DNA of 64,000 nt, from contig CAWIOS010000012.1 of the NCBI GenBank assembly GCA_963837815.1, forward strand, positions 434,001 to 498,000, in the 5' to 3' direction. Under the pieces are notes generated by a model that saw nothing but the letters and a program-made list of their open reading frames with translations, ran no database searches and had not been told where the DNA came from. Position numbers and translations under genes: made by a program. Below are positions 33,474 through 42,178 of this stretch, one piece after another; the first letter of the stretch is position 1; each line of letters opens with the position of its first letter. Source of the stretch: Fen-1273 sp963837815 (GTDB taxonomy: Bacteria > Bacteroidota > Ignavibacteria > UBA10030 > UBA6906).

Positions 33474-34312
33474 CTGAGTAGCTTCAGCGCGGACTGCACG
33501 CTTTCCTCCTCGTGGACGATCGCGCACATCGCGCTTATCAGCCGCTCCATTTTCGGATGCTGCCAGACGTTCCGGCCGAATATGATCCCGGCGGCCCCCG
33601 CGCTCATGCAGTCGTGCGCGAGCCGGAGAAGGGCTTCATCCGTGCCGTCGAGTTTCGGCCCCCCGGCGACGATCACCGGCGCACCGCACGTCTCCACGAC
33701 GGACCGGAACCCGGCGACGTCCCCGGTGTACCGCGTCTTGATGATCTCCGCCCCCGCTTCCATCGCGATGCGCGAGACATTCCGCGTATCGGCGACCACG
33801 TCCGCATTCCGTTTTGCGCGCGGAAAAATATCCGTCCCGAAGTGGTTGTTCAGGTGGCCGGGGGCGAGAACCTCGGAGATGAGGGGCATCCCCCACAGCC
33901 CGGCGTCCGCGGACGTCCGCCCGAGACGCTGGAGGGAGGACGGCTCGTCCGGAATGCCGATGAACGTGAAGACGATCACCGCGTCCGCGCCGAGCCGCAG
34001 GGCGTCCTCCGGGGTGATCATTGAAAGGAAATCAGTCGGGGCCGTGGCGTACGAGGTATACGCGCCGTCAATCCTCAGCACGACGCCGAGATTCCCGATG
34101 GCCGGGGCGATTATCCTGAGGACGCCCGGCGTCACGAGAACCGCGTCGGCCTTCGAGCGGGCGATCCTCTCCGTGAGGCGCAGGGGATCCTCGAGTCCCT
34201 CGACCACTCCCGAGTAGGTGCCGTGATCGTACGGGATGATGACCGCGCGGGGATGTTTCCAGATCCTCTGGATGCGTATCGTGCGGCCCGGATTCATTGT
34301 CGTTGTCTTCAT
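33470..34312 (-). CDS. Class I (DhnA-type) fructose-bisphosphate/sugar-phosphate aldolase
   Basis: 280 aa DeoC/FbaB/LacD-superfamily TIM barrel, with IPYDHGTYSG near the N-terminus, Schiff-base lysine in EIIKTRYTGD and the phosphate-binding VAGGPK and GIIFGRNVWQ segments. This is the archaeal-type FBA group, which also contains LsrF and other short-chain sugar aldolases. ATG at 34312 overlaps the heparinase-like gene's stop (ATGA). With the coupled PfkB kinase it probably splits a ketose-bisphosphate to triose phosphates. Confidence 0.86.
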   Translation of the reverse strand: MKTTTMNPGRTIRIQRIWKHPRAVIIPYDHGTYSGVVEGLEDPLRLTERIARSKADAVLVTPGVLRIIAPAIGNLGVVLRIDGAYTSYATAPTDFLSMITPEDALRLGADAVIVFTFIGIPDEPSSLQRLGRTSADAGLWGMPLISEVLAPGHLNNHFGTDIFPRAKRNADVVADTRNVSRIAMEAGAEIIKTRYTGDVAGFRSVVETCGAPVIVAGGPKLDGTDEALLRLAHDCMSAGAAGIIFGRNVWQHPKMERLISAMCAIVHEEESVQSALKLLR

Positions 34313-36570
34313 TGTGCCTTTCCGTTGAGTGAGAATGCGTCTTCCCAGTACCGCCATTTCGAGAACCCGACGTGGTTGTCCGGCCCGCCGTCGGGCTGGA
34401 GCCCGTGCGTGTTCGGAAGCGCCTCCATAAGCGCTTTCCCCCGGTAGACGACCTTCAGCATGTTCGAAGCGGAATACCGGATCGAATCAGGCGTTTCCTC
34501 CGCGTAGAGGAAGTGGGCGTCGGTCTCAAAATCGCCGAACCCGACCTTCCCCTGGTCGTAGAGATACCGCGGGCGAACGTTCGCGCGCGCGATTTCCATC
34601 TCAAGGTCAAGCCTGACAAAGAGCGTGCTTTTCACGTTTCCCCGGATGATCTCGAGCGCCACGGCGCGATAGGGGGCGGTTGTCGGCAGCAGGCGGAACC
34701 CGGGGATGAACGAACGGGGAGAGACAGAACGGTCGTGCGGCACGAGAACGGTGACGAAGAGTTCCATGTCGCCGGCCTTGTACTGGCTTGAGATCGCCTG
34801 GAACACGACCTGCTCCTGCTGGGAGTGCCTCCGCTCATCCTCCACCCCTTCGGTTTTCGCATAGGTCTCGGGGAAGAAGACGAGGAGGGACCGGGCCGCG
34901 GGAAATCTGTACCCCGGGACGGAATCCGTGGCGATGTCGAAGTAGTGTTCCCCCCTCTCGAGGACGTTCTGCGCGTGCCAGAGCGAGGCGAACGTGAAAT
35001 AGTCCGGGCGGATGGCCTGTATGCCGTCCACGACAACGTAGTATCCGGGGTCCCTCACCCAGGTGATCACGCGGTCCCAGCGGTATCCGAGTTCCTCATC
35101 CACAAGACGCGTCCGGCTCATGTCGACGGAGCGGAGCGTGAGAAAATCGATCTTCTCCGTTTTCACGCGGCGGTACGCCCCTGAATTCCGCACGAACGCA
35201 AGGAGCGGCTGGCTCATGTCGCGCTTGTTCTTCCGCGCGATAATCCGGTTGTGAAAGTAATCCTGCCGCCACGCGCCGAACCGCCCGCTCGGCAGTGAAT
35301 CCCTGTACCCCCCATCGTGAAGCAGGACGGACCCCCGGTCCATGAGGAGGACGATCGAGTTCTCGTCGGCATGCCCGTGCGTCATCTTTTCCTCCTCGAC
35401 GGTTATCGTCTGGCGGAGGTACTGACGGGAGAGCCATCCCCCGTCCCCCTCGTCCCTGTAGTTGAGAAGGAGATACGACGCGGAAGAATCCCACCCCCCG
35501 CGGAAGACCACTTTCTTCCCCACGACGTCGTCCAGGACCTCCTGGCTCCCGCCGGAGGGGGCGCGGGGGAGGAGGGTCTCCACGGCCCAGCGGTACGCGT
35601 CCGCGAGGTGATACGCCTCGTCTATGCCGAGAACACTCTCTCTCCTTTTCGCCGTGTTGTACACGGACTGTGCGGCCCATTTCAGCGCGGGATCGCGGAA
35701 CGCCGCAGCACCTTTCTCGAACACTGCCACGAGACGGAGCCCCCCGGAAGCGTTGTTCCATCCCGCATCCCCGAAATCAGGGACCGTACCGGCGGGGGAG
35801 ATGAGCTTTGTGTAGTACTCCATGTAGTATTTCATCACCGGCGAGGTGAACACCCCCGAATCCCCGGCGGCGCAGGCATACGAGAAGAGGGCGTGAAGCC
35901 AGACCGGGTTGTAGTTCGACGCGTCCTCAATCTCCCACCCCCGGACATTGTCCGACGCGAGGACCTGCGCCATCTTCCTCCATTTCGCGGCATGCGGATG
36001 CGACGGAAGCGCAAGCGCTGCATACTCAAGGGCCTCCGCCCTGAGCATGGCGCGGTTGTGCGCTCCCCACTCGGGGAAGCGGAATATGAAGTCGACGCTC
36101 TCCGCAATCTCCGCTTCGATCCTTGCGCGCTCCCGCGGAGCAAGCACGTCGCTTGCGCGTATCGCGAGAAACGCCCGGACGTACGGGGGGAGGAAGAAGA
36201 AATTCGTGAGGGAAGGGACGCCGTTCTCGTACTCGACGCGCGATTGCGCGTACCCCCCGGGGATCGAGGCCCTGAGGCCGCCGTAGGAACCCAGAAGCGC
36301 GGCCGTCCTTTCGGCGTACACACGCTCGTGCGTCTGTTCATAGAGAAAGCCGGACACCGCCGCGCAGTAGACGGGATGCGCCGGCGGGTTGTATCCCCAG
36401 AGGACGTTCGGATCCGCATGCTTCTTCCACGCGGCGACGACGGTGGGGTCGTCATTCCACCCCTTTTCCGCCGCAGCGCGTATGTCCTCCAGGTACTCCC
36501 GCTTCTGCGCGTGCGCGGCGTGAAGGGCAAACGCGCAGAGGAGGACGATCGTCAGGCGGCGGTACTTCAC
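34309..36570 (-). CDS. Secreted heparinase II/III-like polysaccharide lyase
   Basis: 753 aa. Signal peptide (VKYRRLTIVLLCAFALHAAHA), N-terminal alpha/alpha toroid (about 30-370) and C-terminal beta-sandwich domain (about 380-750) with the heparinase II/III core HGHADENSIVLLMDRGSVLLHDGGY. Such lyases beta-eliminate uronate-containing glycans. Start is a GTG at 36570 with a near-perfect Shine-Dalgarno (AAGGAGGT, 3 bases before), a strong signal compared with its neighbours. Fused in expression to the aldolase and kinase through a 4-bp overlap. Substrate unknown (alginate, heparosan, hyaluronan or other uronan). Confidence 0.88.
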   Translation of the reverse strand: MKYRRLTIVLLCAFALHAAHAQKREYLEDIRAAAEKGWNDDPTVVAAWKKHADPNVLWGYNPPAHPVYCAAVSGFLYEQTHERVYAERTAALLGSYGGLRASIPGGYAQSRVEYENGVPSLTNFFFLPPYVRAFLAIRASDVLAPRERARIEAEIAESVDFIFRFPEWGAHNRAMLRAEALEYAALALPSHPHAAKWRKMAQVLASDNVRGWEIEDASNYNPVWLHALFSYACAAGDSGVFTSPVMKYYMEYYTKLISPAGTVPDFGDAGWNNASGGLRLVAVFEKGAAAFRDPALKWAAQSVYNTAKRRESVLGIDEAYHLADAYRWAVETLLPRAPSGGSQEVLDDVVGKKVVFRGGWDSSASYLLLNYRDEGDGGWLSRQYLRQTITVEEEKMTHGHADENSIVLLMDRGSVLLHDGGYRDSLPSGRFGAWRQDYFHNRIIARKNKRDMSQPLLAFVRNSGAYRRVKTEKIDFLTLRSVDMSRTRLVDEELGYRWDRVITWVRDPGYYVVVDGIQAIRPDYFTFASLWHAQNVLERGEHYFDIATDSVPGYRFPAARSLLVFFPETYAKTEGVEDERRHSQQEQVVFQAISSQYKAGDMELFVTVLVPHDRSVSPRSFIPGFRLLPTTAPYRAVALEIIRGNVKSTLFVRLDLEMEIARANVRPRYLYDQGKVGFGDFETDAHFLYAEETPDSIRYSASNMLKVVYRGKALMEALPNTHGLQPDGGPDNHVGFSKWRYWEDAFSLNGKAQ

Positions 36571-36579
36571 AGGACCTCC

Positions 36580-37725
36580 TTATTTCCGGGGAGAGAGCAT
36601 TTCATCGTTGGCGCGGTGCGTCTCGTCGATCATGGCGAGATAATTCTCGCGCGGGACGTAACTCGGGATGGAGTTCCCCGACCCCACGGCATACCTGCCG
36701 CGGGATCCGCACTCGGCAATCAGCCTGCGCGTCCGCCGGCGGACATCGTCCGGGGAAGGACCGGCGAGTATGTTGATGTCGATCCCCCCGAGAACCGCGA
36801 TCCTCCCGCCGTACCTGGACTGAAAATCCTGGACGGGGACGATGCCGTCCTCGAACGAATGCTTTCCATCGATCCCCACCTCCGTGATCAGGTCCTCCAT
36901 TACCGCATCCACCCTTCCGCACGAGTGGAGGTAATAGGGGAGATTCTTCGCATGCGCCATCGCCGCGAACTTTGCGTGCCAGGGGAGGACGTACGTCCGG
37001 AGGATCGCGGGAGAGACCAGCGTCGCCGACTTGTACCCCATATCGTCCCCCGGAAAGACCGCGATCAGATTCTCGAGATCGAGTATGTGCCTGTAGAACG
37101 CCTCCATCAGTTCCCCCAGCCTGTCGGCGGTCGCGCGGACGAGCGCCGGATCCTCGTGAATCGCCACGGAGAGTCCCTCGAGCGACATGATCCACGAAAG
37201 ATGTTCGAACACCCCGCCGCCGTGACAGGCGATCAGCCCCATCCCCTCCGGGAGGTTCCGGCTCAGATACTCGTACGCGAAGAAATCGAATTCCTCGACG
37301 GCGGGCCAGGGATACTTCTCAAAATCCTCCCATGACATTATCGCCCCCTGGTGCTCATCCGCCCAGACGCGAGCTGGCAGCGCCAGCGAGCGGCCCGGCG
37401 GGACACGAGCATTCACCACCGGATCATGCCCCATCAGTTTCTTCTCCGGCAGGGGAAGGCTCTCCTCGTGCCGTATGAAATCGTATCCCATACGGTGCCA
37501 GAACGCGATGCGGTTGTCGAGGGAGGCACGCTGCGAATCCCTGTCACTGCCGGGAGTGACCCACCGCCGGCAAAGCATATCCTCGAGAACCGGCCTCATG
37601 ACCGCGTCGTCAACGAGGTATTCGACGAGAGGGACCCTCGGCGAACGAGACTTCCCCGAGAGTATGTCGATGAATTCCCCTCTGTCGGGCGAAGGATGAT
37701 CCAGGGGGATCGAAAGACCTCTCAT
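36580..37725 (-). CDS. UroD-family methyltransferase-like protein with partial zinc site
   Basis: 381 aa. Uroporphyrinogen decarboxylase fold; the HSCG motif near residue 270 keeps the His-x-Cys zinc pair, but the third ligand position reads GSGNSIP with Asn where MtaA has Cys. Typical of the large group of UroD-like proteins in sugar clusters of uncultured bacteria, many of unknown function. Lies directly after the ROK gene and MtaB, so a methyl-transfer role is suggested by context. ATG at 37725 has a GGAGA Shine-Dalgarno. Confidence 0.84.
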   Translation of the reverse strand: MRGLSIPLDHPSPDRGEFIDILSGKSRSPRVPLVEYLVDDAVMRPVLEDMLCRRWVTPGSDRDSQRASLDNRIAFWHRMGYDFIRHEESLPLPEKKLMGHDPVVNARVPPGRSLALPARVWADEHQGAIMSWEDFEKYPWPAVEEFDFFAYEYLSRNLPEGMGLIACHGGGVFEHLSWIMSLEGLSVAIHEDPALVRATADRLGELMEAFYRHILDLENLIAVFPGDDMGYKSATLVSPAILRTYVLPWHAKFAAMAHAKNLPYYLHSCGRVDAVMEDLITEVGIDGKHSFEDGIVPVQDFQSRYGGRIAVLGGIDINILAGPSPDDVRRRTRRLIAECGSRGRYAVGSGNSIPSYVPRENYLAMIDETHRANDEMLSPRK

Positions 37726-37755
37726 CGGAATCTCCTCATGCAGAATTCGCCCCCG

Positions 37756-38706
37756 TCACCGCGCAAGAAGCGCGCCCTGCTCGTACGCGGCGCAGAGAGC
37801 GGCAACGTCGCCGATGCTCTCGCCCAGCGCAGCCGGGACGATTCCGCAGACGCTCTGCGCCCCGGGGAGGGCCTCGGAAGCGTATACACGCATCGCGGGT
37901 TCGACGAGCGCCTCCCTGAGACGCATGCCGATCCCCCCGAGTATGATCCGCTCGGGATTCAGCGTGTCGGCCACGATCGCCAGTCCCCGCCCCAGCCCGA
38001 GCGCGGCCCTTGAAAAAACGGACGCCGCCTCGGGCGATCCCTTCCTGAACGACTCCTCAACGTCGATCACCGTGGAGTCATCTCCCCAGAGAGCGGGATA
38101 CATCATCCGGGCGAGGCGCGCGATCCCCGTTCCGCTCCCGTATCCTTCAAGAGAGCCGGTCTTCCCGTAGCACTCTGGCCCATCTTCGGCAACGCGCACA
38201 TGGCCGATCTCGCCGGCCATGTCGTTCGTTCCCCTGTAGAGCCTTCCGTCCAGTATCAGTCCCGCCCCGAAACCTGTCCCCATCGTCACGAACACGATGT
38301 TCCGGAATCCCTTTCCCGCTCCGAAGTACCATTCCGCGAGCGCGCCGGCGTTTCCGTCGTGCTCGACGAACACGGGGACGGCGAACTCACGGGAGAGCGT
38401 CTCCTTGAGGGGGATGTCCGTCCACCCCGGAAGGTTCGGGGGAGACTTGATAATCCCCCTCTGAACGTCGAGAGGTCCGCCGATGGAAACGCTCAGGGCG
38501 CGGGGGGGATTCCCCATGCGCGAGCGTATCCGGGCCATCGATCCCTGCATCCGGGAATAGACGTCACTGAACCCCCTGAGCGCTTCGGTGGGGAACTGAT
38601 CACGGCAGAGGACGCCGCCGCGCAAGTCCCCCGCGACGACTGCGGTCTTGGTCCCGCCGATATCCAGCCCCATGATCCACCCCCCCGGGGCCCCGGTTGC
38701 GCTCAT
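37756..38706 (-). CDS. ROK family sugar kinase or regulator, degenerate zinc motif
   Basis: 316 aa from ATG at 38706. ATP-binding DIGGTKTAVV near 15-24, FVEHDGNAGALAEW with the catalytic Asp, and TMGTGFGAGLILDG, all ROK motifs. The ROK zinc-finger motif (C-x-C-G-x2-G-C-x-E) is degraded to ECYGKTGSLE, so two of the three Cys are lost. No N-terminal HTH, so a kinase (glucokinase, allose or N-acetylmannosamine kinase type) is likelier than a repressor. Sits between MtaB (8 bp gap) and the UroD-like gene. Longer upstream open frame overlaps MtaB and is rejected. Confidence 0.87.
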   Translation of the reverse strand: MSATGAPGGWIMGLDIGGTKTAVVAGDLRGGVLCRDQFPTEALRGFSDVYSRMQGSMARIRSRMGNPPRALSVSIGGPLDVQRGIIKSPPNLPGWTDIPLKETLSREFAVPVFVEHDGNAGALAEWYFGAGKGFRNIVFVTMGTGFGAGLILDGRLYRGTNDMAGEIGHVRVAEDGPECYGKTGSLEGYGSGTGIARLARMMYPALWGDDSTVIDVEESFRKGSPEAASVFSRAALGLGRGLAIVADTLNPERIILGGIGMRLREALVEPAMRVYASEALPGAQSVCGIVPAALGESIGDVAALCAAYEQGALLAR

Positions 38707-38714
38707 GGTTTCAC

Positions 38715-40097
38715 TCAGAGTCCGTAGCTCGACGGGGTGAAGAGGTTTCCGTAACTCCCGATCATCGCCGCGATCATCTCCTCTTCGCGGTCGGGGAGGG
38801 ATTCGAGAGCGGATTCTATCCTGTCGAGCCACTGCGATTCCCGTTTCGGGATCACGAGCCTCTCCTCGCGAACCGCATCCCGGATGAGCGTGACCGCCTC
38901 GCGGGCGGCGGAACATGACCGACGATACGGCGTCGTCTCCCGAACGATGGACTCCGCGATCCTGATCGTCGAGTCGGGGGAGAGGACAAGCGCCTGGGGG
39001 CTCAGATGGACGTCGGATTCGACGAGGAGATCGCGGTACTCCCTCTCGCGCCCCCCGCGGAGCGCCTGGTTCATGACCCGGCAGTCGTAGGCAAGCGATT
39101 CCAGAAACGCTTCCGGGGCGGACCCGGAGAGGAGCCTGACGTTCTGTACCGACTCGTTGCTCCAGAGGTCGCACAACGCGGAGGCGACATTCCCCACCGG
39201 GCTGAAATGGGCGCATGACGCCGACTTCCCCTCCATGGAGATTGGAGCGCCGGTGATGGCCTTTATCACCGGTCCCTCGTATGCGCAATCCTTGGAAGGG
39301 CCCACCGCCCCGCGCGAAAATGCGACGAGGCTCCTGACGGCGGAGGCGGCGCGTATGACGGCGGCCAGGACTTCGGGGAGCATCCCCTGCCCCGCCAGCT
39401 GCATCGCCGTGTTTGCAAATCCGCACGCCGAGTCGGCGCCGGGGACGACCCCCGTCTCCCTGCATATCCGCACGATCGCGTCCCAGAGGAATTCCATGTC
39501 ACGGGGAGCGAGGACGCCGAGGGCAAACATGATCCCGTGCACGTCCCCGTAGAGAAGGGCCTGATCGTGCACTTCCTTGCCGCCGACCGATTCGATGGAC
39601 AGGAGATCCGCTCCCGCGAGGGCGCAGGACGTCAGCGAAACGGAAAGCGCCTCCCACGAGCGCCCGCTGCGGAGAAGCGGGGGACGCTCCATGTCCCTGA
39701 TGTCGGTCGGCGTCACGCGGAGCGCGCAGGGAATCCCGCTCTCTCCGTGCAGCTGCCGGAGCGACTCGTGCAGGAGCGTCACAATCTCCGCCCCCCACTC
39801 AGGCGTTTCCGTCATGGGGGGGAGGAGCTCGAATTCTACCATAAGGCCGGGGAGACGGAGCCTCGGGGCTGCGCGCCGTATCATCTCGCCGATCTCCCTG
39901 TATTCAGCTATAACGGACTGCCACGTCCCGGCCTCAATCGCCATCGGCGGAAGCGTGAAGTTCAGCTCGGGATAGACCTTTCCTCCCCCGACGATGAGTC
40001 CGAACCCGCACTGGACCGGCTTCGGGGCCCTGCCGAACGAGAAGCCGCAGGTATCCGGCACGAGAAGCGTGTCATAGTGGGTCACTGTCTCATCCAT
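38715..40097 (-). CDS. mtaB: Methanol:corrinoid methyltransferase (MtaB family)
   Basis: 460 aa, same length as Methanosarcina MtaB (about 460). The zinc ligands line up: E169 (SIESVGGKEV), C225 (ADSACGFAN) and C271 (PSKDCAYEG); the Methanosarcina residues are E164, C220 and C269. The C-terminus NLFTPSSYGL also matches the family's KPENYGL end. MtaB moves the methyl group of methanol to a corrinoid protein. In this window the only corrinoid protein is in the operon at 18166-24048. Its place among uronan-degrading genes suggests methanol released from methyl esters or a methylated sugar as donor; the actual substrate may have changed. Confidence 0.95.
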   Translation of the reverse strand: MDETVTHYDTLLVPDTCGFSFGRAPKPVQCGFGLIVGGGKVYPELNFTLPPMAIEAGTWQSVIAEYREIGEMIRRAAPRLRLPGLMVEFELLPPMTETPEWGAEIVTLLHESLRQLHGESGIPCALRVTPTDIRDMERPPLLRSGRSWEALSVSLTSCALAGADLLSIESVGGKEVHDQALLYGDVHGIMFALGVLAPRDMEFLWDAIVRICRETGVVPGADSACGFANTAMQLAGQGMLPEVLAAVIRAASAVRSLVAFSRGAVGPSKDCAYEGPVIKAITGAPISMEGKSASCAHFSPVGNVASALCDLWSNESVQNVRLLSGSAPEAFLESLAYDCRVMNQALRGGREREYRDLLVESDVHLSPQALVLSPDSTIRIAESIVRETTPYRRSCSAAREAVTLIRDAVREERLVIPKRESQWLDRIESALESLPDREEEMIAAMIGSYGNLFTPSSYGL

Positions 40098-40119
40098 GTT
40101 CTGCTCTGTCCTTCGAATG

Positions 40120-41253
40120 TTATTGTGAGATGAGTTTGCGGATCACGTGCGCGGCGGCGTACAGGTTCCCGATATCGATCCACTCTTCCGCCGTGTGCGC
40201 CTGCGCGATGTCGCCGGGACCGAAGACGACCGCCGGTATCCCCGCGCCGTTATACACCCCCGCGTCCGTGGCGTACTGAGCCCCCTCCACGTGTGCCTCC
40301 CCGCACACGTCGTGCACCGCCCCGGAAAGGAAACGGACGACCGGGCTCTCCCCGGACACTTCCATACCGGGAACGGAGAGGTGAGGAGGATCGAACGACC
40401 ACCCGTCCAGATCTCCGAGCGCGTGCTCCGCGCTGCGGAGCACCTGTTCCACGGTTTCGCCCGGGAGAGTCCGCCGGTCCACCTCCAGAATGCACCGGCC
40501 GGGGACGACGTTGACCGCTTCACCTCCCTCGATCACCCCGGGGCTGAACGAGGGGGACCCGAGGAGAGGATGGGGCGCGGAACTCCTCAGGGTTTTTCCA
40601 TATTCCTCGAGCCTCCCGAGGACCCGTCCCATCGCGTATATCGCATTTTCCCCCCTCTCGGGGTACGCGGAGTGTGCCGCAACGCCCCGCGTGGCGATGC
40701 GCCAGCGGATGACCCCCTTGTGCGCGCGGACGATATGAAGGAGCGTCGGTTCTCCCACGACGGCGAAATCGGCCTTCAAACCCTCTTCGACGGCATGCAA
40801 CGCGCCGCTGAACTGATATTCCTCGTCGGCGGCCGCGACAAGGACGACATTGAACCTCAGCCGCCCCCCCCCGTCGAGATGGGTGCAGACACCGTGGAGG
40901 AACGCAGCGAGCGATCCTTTCGTGTCGCACGATCCCCTTCCGTACAGCCTCCCGTTTCTCACATCCGGAGTAAACGGCGGGATCGTCATCGAGTCCGCCT
41001 GCACGGTGTCCGAGTGGGCTTCCAGGAGGAGCGTCGTCTCCGCCCCGGCATCGACGAACGCCGTCACGTTGGGGCGCCCGGGTGCAACCTCCGTCAACCG
41101 GCAATCAACTCTGTGAGCACGGAGATATGCCTCGACGCACAGGGCGACGTCATTCTCCGCGTACCCCGCCCCGGTCCCGCCGCGTCCCATGGGGTTGACG
41201 CTCGGTATGGCAACGAGATCGGCAAGAAGCCGCAGCAGAGGATCGGAACTCAC
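40120..41253 (-). CDS. M20-family amidohydrolase (ArgE/DapE/CPG2-like deacylase)
   Basis: 377 aa metal-dependent hydrolase. Catalytic/metal motifs: EAHSDTV (near 75-81), GRGSCDTKGSL (near 105-115), AAADEEY with the base Glu-Glu pair, and a late His near the C-terminus (QAHTAEEW). The dimerisation domain begins near GVIRWRIATRGVAAHSAYP. Hydrolyses an N-acyl (acetyl or succinyl) amino acid. The GTG start overlaps the cyclase stop by 4 bp (GTGA). With the N-acylamino acid racemase nearby it could complete a D- to L-amino acid conversion. Confidence 0.9.
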   Translation of the reverse strand: MSSDPLLRLLADLVAIPSVNPMGRGGTGAGYAENDVALCVEAYLRAHRVDCRLTEVAPGRPNVTAFVDAGAETTLLLEAHSDTVQADSMTIPPFTPDVRNGRLYGRGSCDTKGSLAAFLHGVCTHLDGGGRLRFNVVLVAAADEEYQFSGALHAVEEGLKADFAVVGEPTLLHIVRAHKGVIRWRIATRGVAAHSAYPERGENAIYAMGRVLGRLEEYGKTLRSSAPHPLLGSPSFSPGVIEGGEAVNVVPGRCILEVDRRTLPGETVEQVLRSAEHALGDLDGWSFDPPHLSVPGMEVSGESPVVRFLSGAVHDVCGEAHVEGAQYATDAGVYNGAGIPAVVFGPGDIAQAHTAEEWIDIGNLYAAAHVIRKLISQ

Positions 41254-41879
41254 CTCCCCCTCCCGTTCAGGACGGCAAAGACCCGGGCGGGCGCGCCGTC
41301 TCCCCCCTCTATAAGAAGAGGGGCGGCGACAAGCCGGACGGTTCCGGAGTTCAGGCGGGCCGTGTTGTTCAGATTCGTGATGAGGGGGATCCCCTCTTTC
41401 AGGAGTATCCTGTGGACGTCAAGCGAGAAAGGCGTGTCCGAGGCAACAGCCCGTACACCGCACCTCACGAGATGCTCCGCCGCGGCTGTCCCGAGCGGAG
41501 GGTACGTCGCGTAATACTCCGGGAGGCCGAAATACCTGTCCCACCCTGTTTTCAGTATCACCGCTCCCCCCTTCCGGAGACGTTTTCGTTTCACATCGGC
41601 AAGCGTTATCTCCTGGCGCGGAGAGCGGGGCGTGAAATCGAGGACACGCGCCTCGAGGTACCAGAGGGATGGATCGTAACCGTCAATCGTGTGCATCCCC
41701 TCGAATATGTGGCTCGGCGCGTCGATGTGCGTGCCGGTGTGCGTTCCGATGCTCAGGCGCGTTACGACGCAGGAGTTCTCGCTGTAACTGGCGGTCCGCT
41801 CCAGGACCGTCGGGGGATGCCACGGAAAATACACCGGGATCGAGCCTCTCACCGGATGCGTCAGGTCGATGATCTTCAT
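41250..41879 (-). CDS. Cyclase/kynurenine formamidase-like metal hydrolase
   Basis: 209 aa, cyclase superfamily (PF04199 type) recognised by the zinc motif THTGTHIDAPSH (about 47-59) and the DLTHPVRGSIPVYFP start. Family members hydrolyse N-formylkynurenine, isatin or cyclic amides, or act as cyclases. Its ATG overlaps the ferredoxin stop (ATGA) and its stop overlaps the M20 gene start (GTGA), so three genes are strictly coupled. Nothing else of tryptophan catabolism is nearby, so its substrate is probably an amide or lactam made in this cassette. Confidence 0.9.
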   Translation of the reverse strand: MKIIDLTHPVRGSIPVYFPWHPPTVLERTASYSENSCVVTRLSIGTHTGTHIDAPSHIFEGMHTIDGYDPSLWYLEARVLDFTPRSPRQEITLADVKRKRLRKGGAVILKTGWDRYFGLPEYYATYPPLGTAAAEHLVRCGVRAVASDTPFSLDVHRILLKEGIPLITNLNNTARLNSGTVRLVAAPLLIEGGDGAPARVFAVLNGRGR

Positions 41880-42178
41880 CCGTTCTTCCCTCCCTCATGC
41901 CGGGGACGCGGACCCGGAACCCACCGGAACGCATCCACCGGGCAGGCTTCAAAGCAGAGACCGCACCCGGTGCACTTTGCAGGAACGACGATTGCAACAC
42001 GGCCGAACGGATGTCCCGGCGTTTCGATCATAAAGAGCGAATCGAAGAAACAGAGGGGGGGACACCTGTCGCACCCGATGCATTTTTCGACGATCACCTC
42101 CGCGATCGGGGGATCCTCTCCTGCGAACGGGGGAGGAAGCGGGGGGAGCCCGGGGTATTTAACGCTCCTTCCAGTCAT
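41876..42178 (-). CDS. Two-cluster [4Fe-4S] ferredoxin
   Basis: 100 aa from the ATG at 42178, overlapping the DHOD-like gene by 20 bp. Two cluster motifs: C33-x2-C36-x2-C39-x3-C43 and C69-x2-C72-x2-C75-x3-C79-P. The N-terminal 25 residues are Pro-rich. Proteins like this supply electrons to dihydropyrimidine or dihydroorotate dehydrogenases, where the ferredoxin domain is often fused. Its tight coupling with the DHOD-like gene suggests it is the electron partner of that enzyme. Confidence 0.9.
   Translation of the reverse strand: MTGRSVKYPGLPPLPPPFAGEDPPIAEVIVEKCIGCDRCPPLCFFDSLFMIETPGHPFGRVAIVVPAKCTGCGLCFEACPVDAFRWVPGPRPRHEGGKNG

Noticed and set aside
39466..39552. Extended ROK start inside the MtaB gene
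   Set aside because: The frame upstream of 38706 overlaps conserved MtaB coding sequence and has no ROK features.
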